64,000 nucleotides of DNA from Dichomitus squalens LYAD-421 SS1 (GCF_000275845.1 NW_006766939.1:112762-176761); one strand, 5' to 3'. Positions 36,046 to 48,634 are shown, numbered from the stretch's first letter. Numbers and translations are program-made. Notes: generated by a model from the sequence alone, not told the origin.

Positions 36046-36996
36046 GCTCGGGAGTTTGGTTACCCACTAACACGTCTTGATTGGACGAGAGCGATACTGG
36101 TCAACTATGTATATACCGCCCTAACACCTTGCCGCATACATCGTGTGTACCACGAAAATGATAAGCGACGTCTACATACAGTCTGTAGGCGCATTGCCAA
36201 CAAGAGTGTTCGATACATCCATCACGATCGATAGAAGAAGGAAGGGACTCTGGGAGAGGCGCAGTTTCAGGTCAGATCAGTGCCTCGGGGCGCAGTGCCG
36301 CAACTTGGGGGATGATTCGTAAGGGGGAAACAGAGCAGTTCTCGATGAGATGGATGATAGGACAAGAGAAAAAGATCGGAAAGATGACCGAGAATGTCCC
36401 GGGTCGTTACCGTAGGCTATAAGACATTCCGATACCTGGGACTGTGCACTAGAATGAATGAGTGAGAGACAGATGAGGCGCTCACACGGGCTTCGCCTTC
36501 ACGAAATCGCTGCCCCTGAGGGAAGTAGATCGACAGCTTGTACACCGCCCCGCGGCCTTGAACGCTGATGGGGAGTGTGGTTGTTGTGAAGCCTTTCCGA
36601 GCGGCGGGCCACACGCCAGAAAATCGTGTGGATCGGATATGATGTTATACCATGACAGACCGCAGTCGAGAATCCGTCAATATATCGTTGGCATCCAACT
36701 GTCTGTAAATTACGAATCAGCTTCTGCGGCAAAACTCAGGTATGAAACCTGCACTGCATGAAGCCTGAGCGCTCAGCCCGGGAGGAGCGACTTATCTATG
36801 CACGCTATACTCGGGCAGGACGGAAAACGATGGTATTGGGCGCGCGCTACGGAAGCTGCGCGGGACCACCGAGTCCGTGTCGCCACCGCTCTCTCGCGCG
36901 ACCGGTGGGCCGAGCTCAAGCCGGCGGAAGGCGAATGTACCTGATACATGAGACGTAGCTAAGCGAAACCAAAAATGGGGCAGCGGAAGGGTGGGT
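36046..36996. other. intergenic, nothing recognised
   Basis: Short frames only. The end of this interval grades into the block duplicated at 36997-37632. Confidence 0.4.
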
Positions 36997-37632
36997 GCAA
37001 AAACGAAAGCTCGAGGAGCGCGAGCTCCCAAAGGGCGAGGGGACGAGGATCCTGGGCTGCGAGCCCTTAACCTATATACTACTAGATACAAAGCAGATGT
37101 AAAGCGGCGAGGGGGTGGCACGAGTTACGCTGTCATAGACCCTGGACAATAATCATTGTCCAAAACATATTGTCAGCAAGGCTATATCAAAGACGCCGGT
37201 TCTCACTTTCGCCCTTCAAACGTACCGGACCCAGGTCGGCCATAACCGCGTGCGACGCACGCTGTTGCCCGAAATTCCTACGGACAGCCAGAGCACTTGG
37301 TGTAGCTAGAGTCGCAGACCCCACAGGCGTTGAGGGACATTCCGGCCCGTACTACTCCACCGTCCGGTATGGCTACTTCTCGCGTAATTTACAACTTCCA
37401 CCCAGTCCCGGCGTGGTGGACGCACAGACAGTCTTGAAGCGTAAGCCGTGAATTCACACTGAGGCTTGTGAGCTGTACTTCTGCACGTATCCCTACAAGG
37501 GAGACCGATGAACGATGGCTACTGGGGGTGGAAAGAGATTCCTGAATTTTTGAGACGAGTTCGGCCGTGCAATCCACAACGGGAGACTTCTGAGAGTTCA
37601 TGATTGTGTCTTTCCGTGTAATCAGAGCAAAG
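36997..37632. repeat. direct repeat copy A (636 bp), ends at assembly gap
   Basis: The block matches 37834-38468 almost base for base. I found only CCCAAAGG vs CCCGAAGG, AGATACAA vs AGAGACAA and one missing G in a G-run. It ends exactly at the N run. It contains the palindrome GGACAATAATCATTGTCC and a GC-rich palindromic stretch around CTCGAGGAGCGCGAGCTC, and has no credible coding content. Confidence 0.9.
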
Positions 37633-37749
37633 NNNNNNNNNNNNNNNNNNNNNNNNNNNNNNNNNNNNNNNNNNNNNNNNNNNNNNNNNNNNNNNNNNNN
37701 NNNNNNNNNNNNNNNNNNNNNNNNNNNNNNNNNNNNNNNNNNNNNNNNN
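37633..37749. other. assembly gap (N run, 117 nt)
   Basis: Only N characters are present, between two near-identical 635-bp blocks. This is a typical sign of an unresolved duplication or of a false duplication at a scaffold join. Confidence 0.99.
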
Positions 37750-37833
37750 GGTGGCGAGCGGATCGCCGAAGAAAGGAGCTGGTGGTCCCCATTGGGCAAC
37801 ACCGTGAACGACGTGGTGTGCACCAACCAGCGG

Positions 37834-38468
37834 GCAAAAACGAAAGCTCGAGGAGCGCGAGCTCCCGAAGGGCGAGGGGACGAGGATCCTGGGCTGCGAG
37901 CCCTTAACCTATATACTACTAGAGACAAAGCAGATGTAAAGCGGCGAGGGGTGGCACGAGTTACGCTGTCATAGACCCTGGACAATAATCATTGTCCAAA
38001 ACATATTGTCAGCAAGGCTATATCAAAGACGCCGGTTCTCACTTTCGCCCTTCAAACGTACCGGACCCAGGTCGGCCATAACCGCGTGCGACGCACGCTG
38101 TTGCCCGAAATTCCTACGGACAGCCAGAGCACTTGGTGTAGCTAGAGTCGCAGACCCCACAGGCGTTGAGGGACATTCCGGCCCGTACTACTCCACCGTC
38201 CGGTATGGCTACTTCTCGCGTAATTTACAACTTCCACCCAGTCCCGGCGTGGTGGACGCACAGACAGTCTTGAAGCGTAAGCCGTGAATTCACACTGAGG
38301 CTTGTGAGCTGTACTTCTGCACGTATCCCTACAAGGGAGACCGATGAACGATGGCTACTGGGGGTGGAAAGAGATTCCTGAATTTTTGAGACGAGTTCGG
38401 CCGTGCAATCCACAACGGGAGACTTCTGAGAGTTCATGATTGTGTCTTTCCGTGTAATCAGAGCAAAG
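37834..38468. repeat. direct repeat copy B (635 bp)
   Basis: This is the near-identical second copy of 36997-37632. Beyond 38468 the sequence is single-copy and runs into the 3' end of the minus-strand MFS gene 72 nt later, so this copy is the one joined to real flanking sequence. Confidence 0.9.
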
Positions 38469-38540
38469 CACTTCGTAGAATACAGACATCGTCGCAGGCT
38501 CCAACAAAGGTTGTGTGTTGCATTTTGGGCTGACGATAGG

Positions 38541-40789
38541 CTAGGGCGTATAACGGAAGTTGGGTGCCTTCCAAAGCAAGGGGATTGTGTCAGTGCGCAT
38601 CGGGAGATAGAAAGCTAAGCTTCCGCGGTGCGTACCTCATCTGCCAATTCCGAGACATCCACTGGGGTCGCATGGTTGGGTTTTCCATACATGTGGTCCC
38701 GACGCCTGTTTTCCCATGTGTAATACCCCTGCATGATACTCAGTGTACGTCGGAAGGGAACATCGTGATACTCACAGAAACTGCAAGGGCGATGGTTGCG
38801 CAGAGGAATATCAAGCCGCAAGTAACGGCAAACCCCTTCCTGTGAAGTTATGCCGCCTTAGCTCTTGGCATGTGCGCATATCAGCGGACTAACAAATATC
38901 GCGGTGCATCGGTGGTTGGGAACAAGTGAGAGCCGAGGATGCTCCCGCAGTGACCGATGGACATGTATAGAGGCATGCCCGCTGCTCTCTTCGTCTCCGA
39001 GCCGAGGTTATGAGAGACTGCACAATCCGTGTCAATCTCCACTTCCCTCCGCGTAGATCGTTAGACAGAGACGTACACCATGTTAAGATGACCGCTATGG
39101 TGGAAATCGTCCCAGCTGTGGTACAAAATGTCGCAAGATATCGCACGTGTATATTGAAAGGAACCGTCAGCAGTAGTCTATACACCAGATCGTCAGTCAG
39201 TTAGCTGAGAGGCGACATAGTACCAGAGACCACAAACATGTATCCAACGCCTGCAAGTGTGTTCACGCCGAAAAGGAACACGCCACGCCGTTGCATGCGA
39301 TCCGAGGCGTACGTTGTAACGCAGAGAATCAAGGCGGCGACGGCATATGGGGGGACCGTGAGTATCTGTGCGATAGCGTTGGCTAGATAGACAAGTTAGC
39401 CCACGTATATAGCACTTTTGGGGGAACGCTGCTCACTGAATCCGAAGCTAGCGATTATCGTGGGCAAGAATCCCTGAATCCCGGATAGAGCGCAATTCCC
39501 CGCGAAAAACATCACTCCTGCCGCGTAGATCTGCCAATGTAATCACTCGCGGTTTGAGTGGCGAGTCAGACTTCACAGACATTGCAACAGACCTTCCAGT
39601 CACGGAATGCGATCGGTATGTGTTCTAACACAGGTTTAATCAGAAAGAATTCTCAATCGTAATGTGACAACATACTTTTCTGAATTCTCCTGCCAACATC
39701 GGCGCTCCCACCTCGATTCATCCGCTCCACAGCAATCTCGCGTTCTCGCTCCGTCAGGACCGGGGTTTCCTCGGGCCTATCAGGCAAGATCACTAGAGCT
39801 AGTATGCCGAGCAATATCGACGGGATCCCTTCGACTATGAACAATAGCCGCCAATTGGCTACCGCGGCGTGGACATGCTGGATACCGAACGCGACCAAGC
39901 CGCCAAATGCCCCTGCGACCGCCGCGAACATGTACCACCCCGCTGTACGGAGGCCAAACTCCTCTCTGGTGTAGAACAGTGCTATAGCAGCGCCGATGCA
40001 TGAGAGCAAGGTCATTTGAGTCCACTAGTGCACGTACACAGGTAGAGCGGAAAACCGGGGCTGAAACCCGCTTCAAATGCTCCCAAGGCCAGGCGAGCCA
40101 CCATGAGACTAGGGAAGTTGGACGTTGTGGCCTGCATAGATATTAGTGCAACAGAGCGGCACGTTATCCAATCAGGGAAACGTACCATCAGAGTAGACAC
40201 CAAACCCCACCCGATCACTGTGCATCCCAGCCAAATGCGTGGAGGGTATAACTTCGACGTGATGAGGGCTGGCACCTGGCAAGTTACCTGCACATATGGC
40301 TTATGCAGGACAACTACGTAGAGTTGAGCGGAAGTGTACGCACATATGAGAAGTAGAACGCGGAATTTGCCCAGTCAAATAGGACGCCTGTCGGATCTCC
40401 ATGCAGGATGTCTTGCGGAAGGCCTTGCAGACGTGCGTTCCCTAAGTTCGTCCTATCAAGAGCTACAAGGATTACAAAGGGGACATGCAAAGTTGAGCTA
40501 GCAGCCGGAAAAAGGCATATATATGCAACGTACCGGCGAAGAGATACATGAGCCCTAACATGGGCATGATCCGCCAATCAAGCTTGCGCACAAGCCGTCT
40601 CTCTTCCTCCTTGAGGCTGGCCGATCGTTCGCATACATTCTCAACAAGCACCTCGACGACAACCTCCTCAACCCGTTCTTTCTTCCCGGTTTTTTCTGGC
40701 CTCTTTGGCATGCCTTCGTCCGTTATCCAGTGTTTTTGGGACAATGAAGGCGGAAGAGGGGGAAGGCCGGCGGAGGCGCATGGCCGCAT
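38541..40789 (-). CDS. MFS transporter, anion:cation symporter (allantoate/nicotinate permease-like)
   Basis: A many-exon minus-strand gene. Exon 1 (40789-40535) has an acidic/basic cytosolic N-terminus and then RRLVRKLDWRIMPMLGLMYL, the standard start of the Dal5/Tna1-type family. It continues with ALDRTNLGNARLQGL (40462-40344) and a 26-nt exon at 40313-40288. Then come LYPPRIWLGCTVIGWGLVS (40275-40186), VARLALGAFEAGFSPGFPLYL, YTREEFGLRTAGWYMFAAVAGAFGGLVAFGIQ and NWRLLFIVEGIPSILLGILA. Later exons carry HIPIAFRDWK, FLPTIIASFGF, SDRMQRRGVF, NLGSETKRAAGMPLYMSIGHCGSILGS and KGFAVTCGLIF. The final exon (38567-38541) ends APNFRYTP, matching the NPxFRYxx end of the family. The family normally has 12 membrane helices and takes up small organic acids or nitrogen compounds. 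No lesion was seen. Confidence 0.85.
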
Positions 40790-41614
40790 ACGACTATATA
40801 TACAGAGTTTCTTGAGGCATGTTTAGAACTACGAGTCCCTGAATACCTCTGTACCTCTGCGGATGCACACCGAAGCGTTTGTGACCTCATTCATATATGC
40901 GGACGTTTGGACACGGATCCGTGAGAACCGTGAGCCTGGATGATCCCACCCCTGACGACTTTGTGATTCGGTGTTATGCAAGAACATAAGCTACACATAT
41001 CGCCTCCAGGTCAGGATACTCGTCTAGAGCATGGAGGACTCACCCCACGATGACCAATGCACGGGTCAAACTGGCCTCAGTAACGTACGTCAGCATTCGA
41101 GTACCGTCAAAAGTCGGATGCAACACAAGCTCATGCCGCATAAAGATGTCGGCTGTGGTTGGCCGGGTCACGGTGTGGGGCAGTACAGTGCGCGAATCGC
41201 TGCCAGCCAATCGGGCGTCTGATTACCGCGAGCACGTGCGAGACGGTGAGGCGGTCACTTCCTTACTAGATTGTCCTGCGTTTCATTTCTGCTCAGTATA
41301 ATTGACCACTTTTAAAGTACCTGTTACAGACTCATCACTTACCATCGTGATCAGCGCGACGGGCGACGGCAGGCTCGCTGGGTCGATCTGGCGTCCGTCC
41401 GCTATTCTCGGAGCGGTGCATCAGACTAATCCTGGACCAGCACGGACGACTTTACTCAGGATCGGATCGGCCTCCAATTCTATCCAACGCTTTTTGAGTA
41501 CACGGCACTCCTCGTTCCCATCGCGCAAACAGCGACATATTGTACGCAGGAATATAAGTCCTTAGGCCATACAGCTGAAATCAGTCCGCAGGATGACAGT
41601 CCACATCGTAGATT
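40790..41614. other. intergenic, nothing recognised
   Basis: This is the promoter side of the MFS gene and the 3' side of the second CFEM gene. Short frames only. Confidence 0.45.
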
Positions 41615-42613
41615 TTACAAAGCGAACGCAGCACCAAGAAGCCCAGCGAAGACAGCGACGCCCCCAGTGAGACCCCTGGCACCGCCTGGCACAGCGCCGT
41701 TGGTCGGGTTCACAGTACTGGAGGACGCGACGGACGTGGACGTCACGAGAGCGGTGGAGGCCGGGTCAGTGCTGGAAGGGAGAACCGTGAGCGTCGCACT
41801 GGAGGACGAGCTCGAGGCCAGGGTGGAGTTGACAGCCGCCGAAGAGGACACTGCGAGAGCCGTGGAGTTGGTTACGGAGGCCGGGGCGGCGGAAGTCGAA
41901 GAAGGTCTGTGTGGTGTCTGGAGTTAGAAAAATCCGTCGTCGTCGAAGGCAGCGCGGGATGCGATAGACTCACGAGGATGGCTTCGACGGAGTGCCAGAG
42001 GCACTCTCGCTCTTGCTCTTCGTCTCCGGGTCAGAGTGACTGGTGGAGTGAGTCGCTGAATCGGAGGATGAAGCAGAAGGCGAGTGTGAGGAGGACGGGT
42101 GTGAGGAAGACGAGTGCGAAGAAGGAGGTGGCAGCGCACTCGACGAGTGTGAGGGCGTCGTCGTCGTGGCCTTTTGGGAGGACGACGAAGTCTTCTCAGG
42201 CGGAGGGCTAGAACTGCTGCTCGTCGTGGTCGCTGGGTATTGAGATGGTAGGCGTTAGCATTGAGATCGGTGATGGGCAACGGGCGGGGCTAGACTCACA
42301 AGCACCGCACTCCGACTGCTCGAGCGCTTCCGCAGCGGCGAGGTCGGCGGAGGTGCACTGTTTCTCAAGACACGTTTTCACGGCCTGTTGGAACTGGGTA
42401 CTCTTACAGAGGCAGCTGATGTCCGTCCTGCAGAAAACGCAAGCTAGGTAAGCGACAGGGTGAGAGCCCAGACACGACGACGGACACAGTGCATCCAGTC
42501 CCAGTCGTAGACGACGCGAAGCAGCCGAGGGCACACGCCGACAGGCCGTCTTGTGCAGAGACACCGCTTATGATAGCTGTTGCGAGTGCGAAAGAAAGGA
42601 CAGTGAACTTCAT
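41615..42613 (-). CDS. CFEM-domain protein 2, Ser-rich, GPI-anchor-type
   Basis: Four exons join to 268 codons: 42613-42486, 42427-42300, 42232-41974 and 41906-41615. The signal peptide is MKFTVLSFALATAIISGVSA. The CFEM domain has eight Cys (SACALGC, GTGC, TDISCLC, TC, QC, SEC), with the haem-ligand Asp in TDISC. A long Ser/Thr/Pro tract with Lys follows, consistent with a heavily O-glycosylated stalk, and then a Gly/Ala hydrophobic tail (GGVAVFAGLLGAAFAL) for a GPI anchor. The first intron uses a weak GTCCGT donor, but it is the one that keeps phase and the CFEM pattern. It is oriented against CFEM gene 1 and in tandem with CFEM gene 3. Confidence 0.88.
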
Positions 42614-43296
42614 AGCGCAATACAGGCTAGCGACGTCGAAGGAACGGGGGAGCGCGAAGCGGGGAGGAATGTGAGCTGGCGGACCTCGAGCTATATGCGC
42701 CGCGACGACCGTGCATCATTCAGTTGCGTTCGTGTGCCTCCGTGGAAGGTCAGACACAACGGACGCCGCAGGATTGACGGATGGATGGAACGCGGCCAGA
42801 GAACGAATGAGAGGAAAGCCTATTGCCACGCCCGCACAGCTATGGAATCTGTCCAGGACTCGAGGTGCAACCGTTCGACAGGCGGCGACCGGAGTTGTGC
42901 ATTCGCGCATTCATTTGCGCATGCAAGGACGCTTCCATCCGCGATGTCGAGGCTGTTGGCGTCGACGTCTGATACATTCTGCTCAATCTTGCACGCGTGG
43001 AAAAATAGCAACCTCGCTCCGGTCCCAGATCGGCGACAATTGCCTTCTTCCATCTCCCGCTACTTCCTCGCCGACCACAACCAATAGGACGACGCCGTGA
43101 TATATGAGTTAGAAGCCTTCCATATCCGGCCATCCGTTCGCGGCTGCAGGCGGAGATACAGTACGGGTTAGAGAGTCCGAAGTCCAGAATTGAGCAGGCT
43201 GTACCCGTTCCAGAGCGCCGCTGCCAAACATGCGTGCATGCAGCGTTCCCGAAATACACAAATTGAGTCCAGCCAGAGTCTCGACGGACAGTCAGA

Positions 43297-44132
43297 TCAC
43301 CAGACCGCAGCGCCCCCCAGAACGGCGCCTAGAGCGAACATGCCAACTGCTCCCAGTCCTGCGCGCGACGCGGCGTTCGTCCCGCTCGGAGTAGCAATGG
43401 AAGTCATCGTCTCGACAGAGTCGGAAGACGTAGGATCGGGCGCTGTCGAAGTGGCGCTCAGGCTCGTGTCTTCAGAGACAGACGCGATAGAGCTGCTGGA
43501 CGAAGGAGTAATGGCGGACGACGATATCAGGCTATCGCACCGTCTTATCAGCTCCACGCTACTGCCACGCACAAAGTGCCAAGCGACTGACCTAGAGGCT
43601 GCGCTGCTGGTAATCGCCGTGCTGCTTAGAGTTTTGGTCGACGTCTCGATTACAACGGAGCTCGAGACGTGGATCGACGTAGTCGACACCACCATGCTAT
43701 GCGTCGTCGTCTGTGACACCACCACGCTGTGCGTCGTCGTCTGTGACACCACATGCGTGGACGTCGTTGTCGGGGCGGCCGGAGGAGCACTAGAAGTCGC
43801 ACACTCCGCCGCGATGAACACCTGCGTGGCCTCGAGCTCCATCTGCGAACAGTTCTGCTGGATGCAGCTGAGGACGTCTTGCTGGATCTTCGTGTTTGCG
43901 CACAGGCACTGTTTGTCCGTTCTGAATCAACCCGCAGCAAGGCTATCGTCAGTCACTTGCACAGCCTGCTGATCTCGGAGGGGACATACACGGAACACCC
44001 ATCGAGGTCTGTGGCTGCGGCCTGCGTGAGGCAGCTGGTGATACAGGGCGTGACTCCAGGAGGGAGCTGAGCGCGCACGCCGGCGAAGGCGGCGACGACA
44101 ATGGAGGCCGTGGAGATAGCAGCAAACTTCAT
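43297..44132 (-). CDS. CFEM-domain protein 3, GPI-anchor-type
   Basis: Three exons join to 235 codons: 44132-43990, 43921-43592 and 43531-43297. The signal peptide is MKFAAISTASIVVAAFAGVRAQ. The CFEM Cys pattern is TPC, TSC, GC, TDKQCLC, SC, NC and AEC (eight Cys), with Asp in TDKQC. After it come three similar Thr/Ser/Val-rich units (VVSQTTTHSVVVSQTTTHS, then VSTTSIHVS), then a Ser-rich stalk and a Gly/Ala-rich hydrophobic tail. The 60-nt intron at 43591-43532 would otherwise insert a Trp/Arg-rich stretch out of keeping with the stalk. The first intron is at the same place in all three CFEM genes of this window, right before the TDxxCLC segment, which supports common descent. Confidence 0.88.
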
Positions 44133-45857
44133 GCCGACTGTGTTGGGGGCGCACGGGTCACGCGTGAAGACGGAGGTGCATATATGCGCTGCGCGAGGCG
44201 CTTCGGGCCCCGAGTATCATGTCCTACGTTGAACGTGAGAGGGAGCAGATCTGTGCAAGGCGGGACACAAGCACGGAGCCGGCGTGTTCGTAAATAAACA
44301 GGAGCGGTGCGACAGGGGAGTTAGAAGAGCAGAAGAGAACGCACCGCACAGTATTCGCCGACCTTCCGCAACCCTACGGCCAATGACTAGACATGCACGA
44401 CATTTAGCTGTCGCGGAAGTTGGTTTTGACACAACTATGAATGGACGCACAATCGTTGTGCCGCCACCAGCAGTTCTCTTCCATGCACGGTGCTCTCCGC
44501 CCTCACGGGAGCACTGTCCGGCAACGGGCCATCCGATGTCTTCGGAATATATGTATCCACATCAGTACCAACAAGAACTGCCAAAAGCCTGGCGCATTGC
44601 GTAGCGTGATGGGCAGGACGAACCTTAGCTTGAGAGCCTGGGTACGCGAAGGGTACTGGGGATGACTGATCACCAGATTAATATTCGGGTAGCAGCACAC
44701 GCCAGTATATGCTCTCAGCATCGGGCTCGAATGAGGCTATGACAAGCAGAGTAGCTGTATGGACAACGGGAATTCCGACTGGGTTCCCTTCAGGCGCTTA
44801 CGCATCGCCTTGGGCCACTTGTTTGTGCTTGTTAGGCTATCGGCTTGCCTTTCCCAGTCTGTCCTTGATCGCTGGTCGCGCTCTGAACCCGATTATACTG
44901 CTTTAGACCAGCATTAGAATACCCCCTTTACGGCTGGGGATACAGTATTCAACGTTCAATGTTCAACTCTCTCGCACCGCCGCTCTTGGCGTCCCTCCGG
45001 TTCGTGCGATAGTGCTTATGAGCATCTAGATAGCTTTGTCTCGGTTGGTTCAGCGTGCAAATGTTCGGAGCCGCCTATGCATCCCGCGATTGTGTTCCTG
45101 CGTTTTTAATCCAGCCGCAGATTAAATTGCTCTGCACGCCACTTATCGTCCGCCGCCGTGCTGCCATTTCTCCGTTTGGATGCCTTGCAAGCTAACAAAT
45201 GTACCTAGCACTGACGTATCTCACCCTGGTACTTCGGTTTCCAAGGTATGATAGATTGAAAACCGTCTCTCTACCTTTCCTCTTCGTACAACCTCTGAGC
45301 TTTGCAGTTAGGACTCAACGACTGTACCTCTCGACCCAGCGCTTATTACAGACACCATAGTTTTCATGTTCTCCACATCGTGACTCTTGTCCTTCCACCC
45401 TAAAATCTCACATATAGACTCCTATACTTGCTCTCAACTCAAAAAATACCGTTTTCGAGCTACCGGGTGGAACCCCTTGCCTACAAGCCTTACCCATCTA
45501 CCAACACTCGTCCCAACAATCCTCACGCCTTTGGACCACTTCAGCGGAGTGTATGTCCGAGTCATCACTGTATTGCACAATGCTTTATATGGTGGCGGTA
45601 TAATGAGAGAAACATATACTTGTCCATGATTCTTCTACGACATCGTACCGATCATCTCATCTTATGAAACCCCTATCACTTTGTATGAATTACACGCGTT
45701 ACAGAGTTCGCATTCAGGAACATCTAAGATGTAAACCCTGCCCATCAGTAATCTAGTAGGCTTCTACGATGCTTATCACCGCAGTCTCGGCGGAGACTTT
45801 GTCCGCAAATATCCCCCCTATGCGCCTTTTAACTATATGTGAGCACTAGAATGTAGT
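44133..45857. other. intergenic, nothing recognised
   Basis: About 1.7 kb with only short frames. A TATA-like CATATATGC at about 44180 may serve CFEM gene 3. Nothing else stands out. Confidence 0.45.
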
Positions 45858-47179
45858 TCACGACTTACCTATGGGCTTGTTCTTGTTCCTTTGCGCGGCT
45901 CTGTATTTAGATAACTTCGTCAAAGTTTTGAGGAACTTGCCCTTTAAATTCTCATTTATTTCCGATCCCAAAGACGGATAGCCCCAAGCGGAATCGAAGT
46001 CGCAGCTGAAGCGACTGATAGCGTACGGCCTCATATTCTGCGGCTGTGACTTGTTGTACACGTCTATGAGCATGATGCAGCAGTAGCAGGTACCCCAGGG
46101 ACAACCGATATAGGGGTCGATCACCAACCCATTCTGCGACACGTATTGGAGGAGGAAGCTGGCACAGTGTGTGGTGAACGTAAGTGGAGAGTTGTGAGGG
46201 GTGGTTTGCGATTGCTGCAGGGGCAAGCGAGCAGCGTTTGCAATGTCGGGAAAGTTGTCGGGAATGTCGGGAAGATTGGATGATTGGAGGAGTCGCGTGA
46301 TGGTTTTGATGTCCGCGGAAACAGACTCAGGCTGAGGATCGCAGGGTACCACCCAGACAACGTCTGAGGGCAGTTTCTCTTGGGAGGAGGAGAACTTAAG
46401 GAGCTCCTCGGCAGCATCTGGCAATGACTGTAGACGCGAAGCGACTGAACTGACAATTAGTGAACGGGCTCTGAAAGAATTGTGGATTGCGACTCACGCT
46501 GGGTAGAGCAACCATATTTCGTCAGTACCTCCGCATTTGACGCAAGGACCTTAGCTGCATTGTGCAATTCCAGGAGGTCCTCATCGGTTTCCCCGGTGTC
46601 CGGGGTCCTATCGGTGCGTAAAACGATCTTGAGGCTCGTGATGAGCAATTCGATGTTCTCAGTTCCCGGATCAGATCCCATGTCCTCTAATAGTTCCAGC
46701 CCTTCTTCCTTGATGTGATCCAGATACTTCTCCCAGCAGGTACCGTATATTGTGGTGAGAAGATCGTGAGCTTCAGCTGTGTCCGAGCGCTGTCCCACCG
46801 TGGAGTCGGCTGCCGGAGGTGACAGGGCTTTGAAACGAAGCTCTTTGACATGGCTCAAGCATTCCAGCATCATAGACCTCAATTGAGGTGGAGCTGAAGG
46901 CCGTGTGCAAATGTGAAGCCTCGAGTCTCTCTCGCGGTGCTCAATGACAGCTGCTGCAGTAGCGCAACCAGGAGAGAGAGCGCACAGCACCGAGAAGGCA
47001 TCTACGTAGTTATACGTCCCTCGGATCATATCCGACTGGACCACCTGCGAGGCCTCTTTGGGACCTGCTGGCCAGACGTGGCTTATCCCCAGAACAGCGG
47101 TAGCAAGGGGATTGTGGATATCTTGGAGAGACATGGAAGGGTCGGTGGGAAGTGGAATCGTGTGATCTGTGTAGTACAT
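45858..47179 (-). CDS. OTT_1508-like deaminase family protein, catalytic Glu missing
   Basis: Two exons join to 422 codons: 47179-46498 and 46444-45858. The N-terminal two thirds are helical and acidic (LRSMMLECLSHVKELRFKAL; DEDLLELHNAAKVLASNAEVL). The C-terminal third has the zinc-site layout of the fungal OTT_1508-like deaminases (AID/APOBEC-type cytidine-deaminase fold): FTTHCASFLLQYV, then DPYIGCPWGTCYCC. The His and the CxxC pair are present, but the position expected to hold the catalytic Glu two residues after the His (HxE) is Ala (HCA). The paralogue at 48345 has HCE there. So zinc binding may persist while deamination would not (inference). The start could also be the in-frame Met about 15 codons further on (MSLQDIHNP). 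Confidence 0.7.
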
Positions 47180-48344
47180 AGTGATTCAGTAGATGAGGAG
47201 TTGACGTAATGTCCAGGATAGACCGGGACTCACGATGTTCAAGAGACTACACACCGATGTCGAAGTTGAGTGCACTGTGAGGGCAACGTTGGGATGAGAA
47301 TATATATGTAGTTTTCCAGAAGACGGCGAGCCAGGATGAGGTATCGCCACAAAGCCCACGGTCCAGTGCTAGCGCTGAGTAAGCTGCTTTTCCAGCGGCG
47401 TTATAACCGGATCACGTCATACAACATATGATAGATGCTGTGTGTTTAAGGGCTTCCTGGGCTTGTCGCTATGGGAGAACACAATTCAGTCGAGTCTCTA
47501 CCTCCATATCTCCATCTACTACTCAGGGAGAATCTCAGCACCCTGCACATATCATGCCTGACGCGACTCTCCGAGTCATTTGCTCACCAATGGGATTCAC
47601 GTCGTTTGGATGATAATGATGCTCTGTTTCTTAGAAGAATGTAGTGACGCAAGCCGCCACCTCTATACATTCTGCGCTCAGAGTGATGCTCTATACACAC
47701 ATCGAAAGGTGAACAATCAACTCGAATGTACACATGGTGACATTGCACTCTTCCATTTGCCGATGAGGTGATAGCTGCAAGCACCCACACATGTCTCTGC
47801 CCCTGACTGATACGGCCCGCAATCGTAACACCATGTTACAGCCTTCTACATTCTGTTAGCATGAGATGATTGAAACATCGAATATAGCCACATCGGCGAA
47901 GTAGACTTTCAATTGTTCATTCCCCTCGGATCATGATTCTATCTCGGACTGCTGACAACTCAGAGCACACTCCGTTACTATTCAGTATTCGCAATTCCTT
48001 CGTTCTGAAGTATTGATAGACCCTTATACCCATTGTTCTATGTCATAACAACCATCATTATGGTCGCAAAATCATTCTATAGTTCCTCCTCACGATACTT
48101 CTGTAGTTAGTGTTGTTGTCTCAAGCAATAATTCCACAATCATTCCGTGTTCCTTGCATGGCTATAGAGCATGTCCTATATATACTCCTCGGACGCCTCA
48201 TTCTTTACACCAGCACTACCTATACACACACCCCTCATACGCATCAAAGAAGTGAGAAAGATCACCATCTTAACATAGTACGCATGCTTAAATGCAATGC
48301 AGGCGGAGAGAGCTACTCACCAATCAGCACTCCAGGGACGTATC
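47180..48344. other. shared promoter region of divergent deaminase-like genes
   Basis: There are 1.17 kb between the two start codons and no gene-like frame. TATA-like words occur near each gene (about 47303 for the minus-strand gene and 48177-48184 for the plus-strand gene). Confidence 0.5.
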
Positions 48345-48629
48345 ATGGCTCACGCAAACTCTGACAGCAACATCAATGTCGACACATTGGTACATGTACT
48401 TGCATGCATGGGACCGATGGAGAAATTCGTGGACCCAGTCATGGCAATGCCAAGATCGACTCGAGACCCAAAGGACTACACGCAATGGGACATCGCTATT
48501 GATTTCGCCAAGTCCTTGGCGGGGGTTTGTGTCCTTCATGAGCCCATACACGGTCAGCGTAATCCCGATTCTAACGTCATTGCTGCTTCTCTGCTGCATA
48601 TAATCCAACCCGAGAATGCGTTCTGGAAC

Positions 48630-48634
48630 CCGGA
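48630..48634 (+). repeat. 5-bp target site duplication, left
   Basis: CCGGA precedes the TGTCGC end of the LTR; the same 5-mer follows its ACA end at 49207-49211. Confidence 0.85.

Noticed and set aside
40025..40039. 15-nt intron in the MFS gene
   Set aside because: Too short to splice; a 56-nt intron at 39982-40037 with GTACGT donor restores the conserved PLYLSLFYTREEFG sequence.
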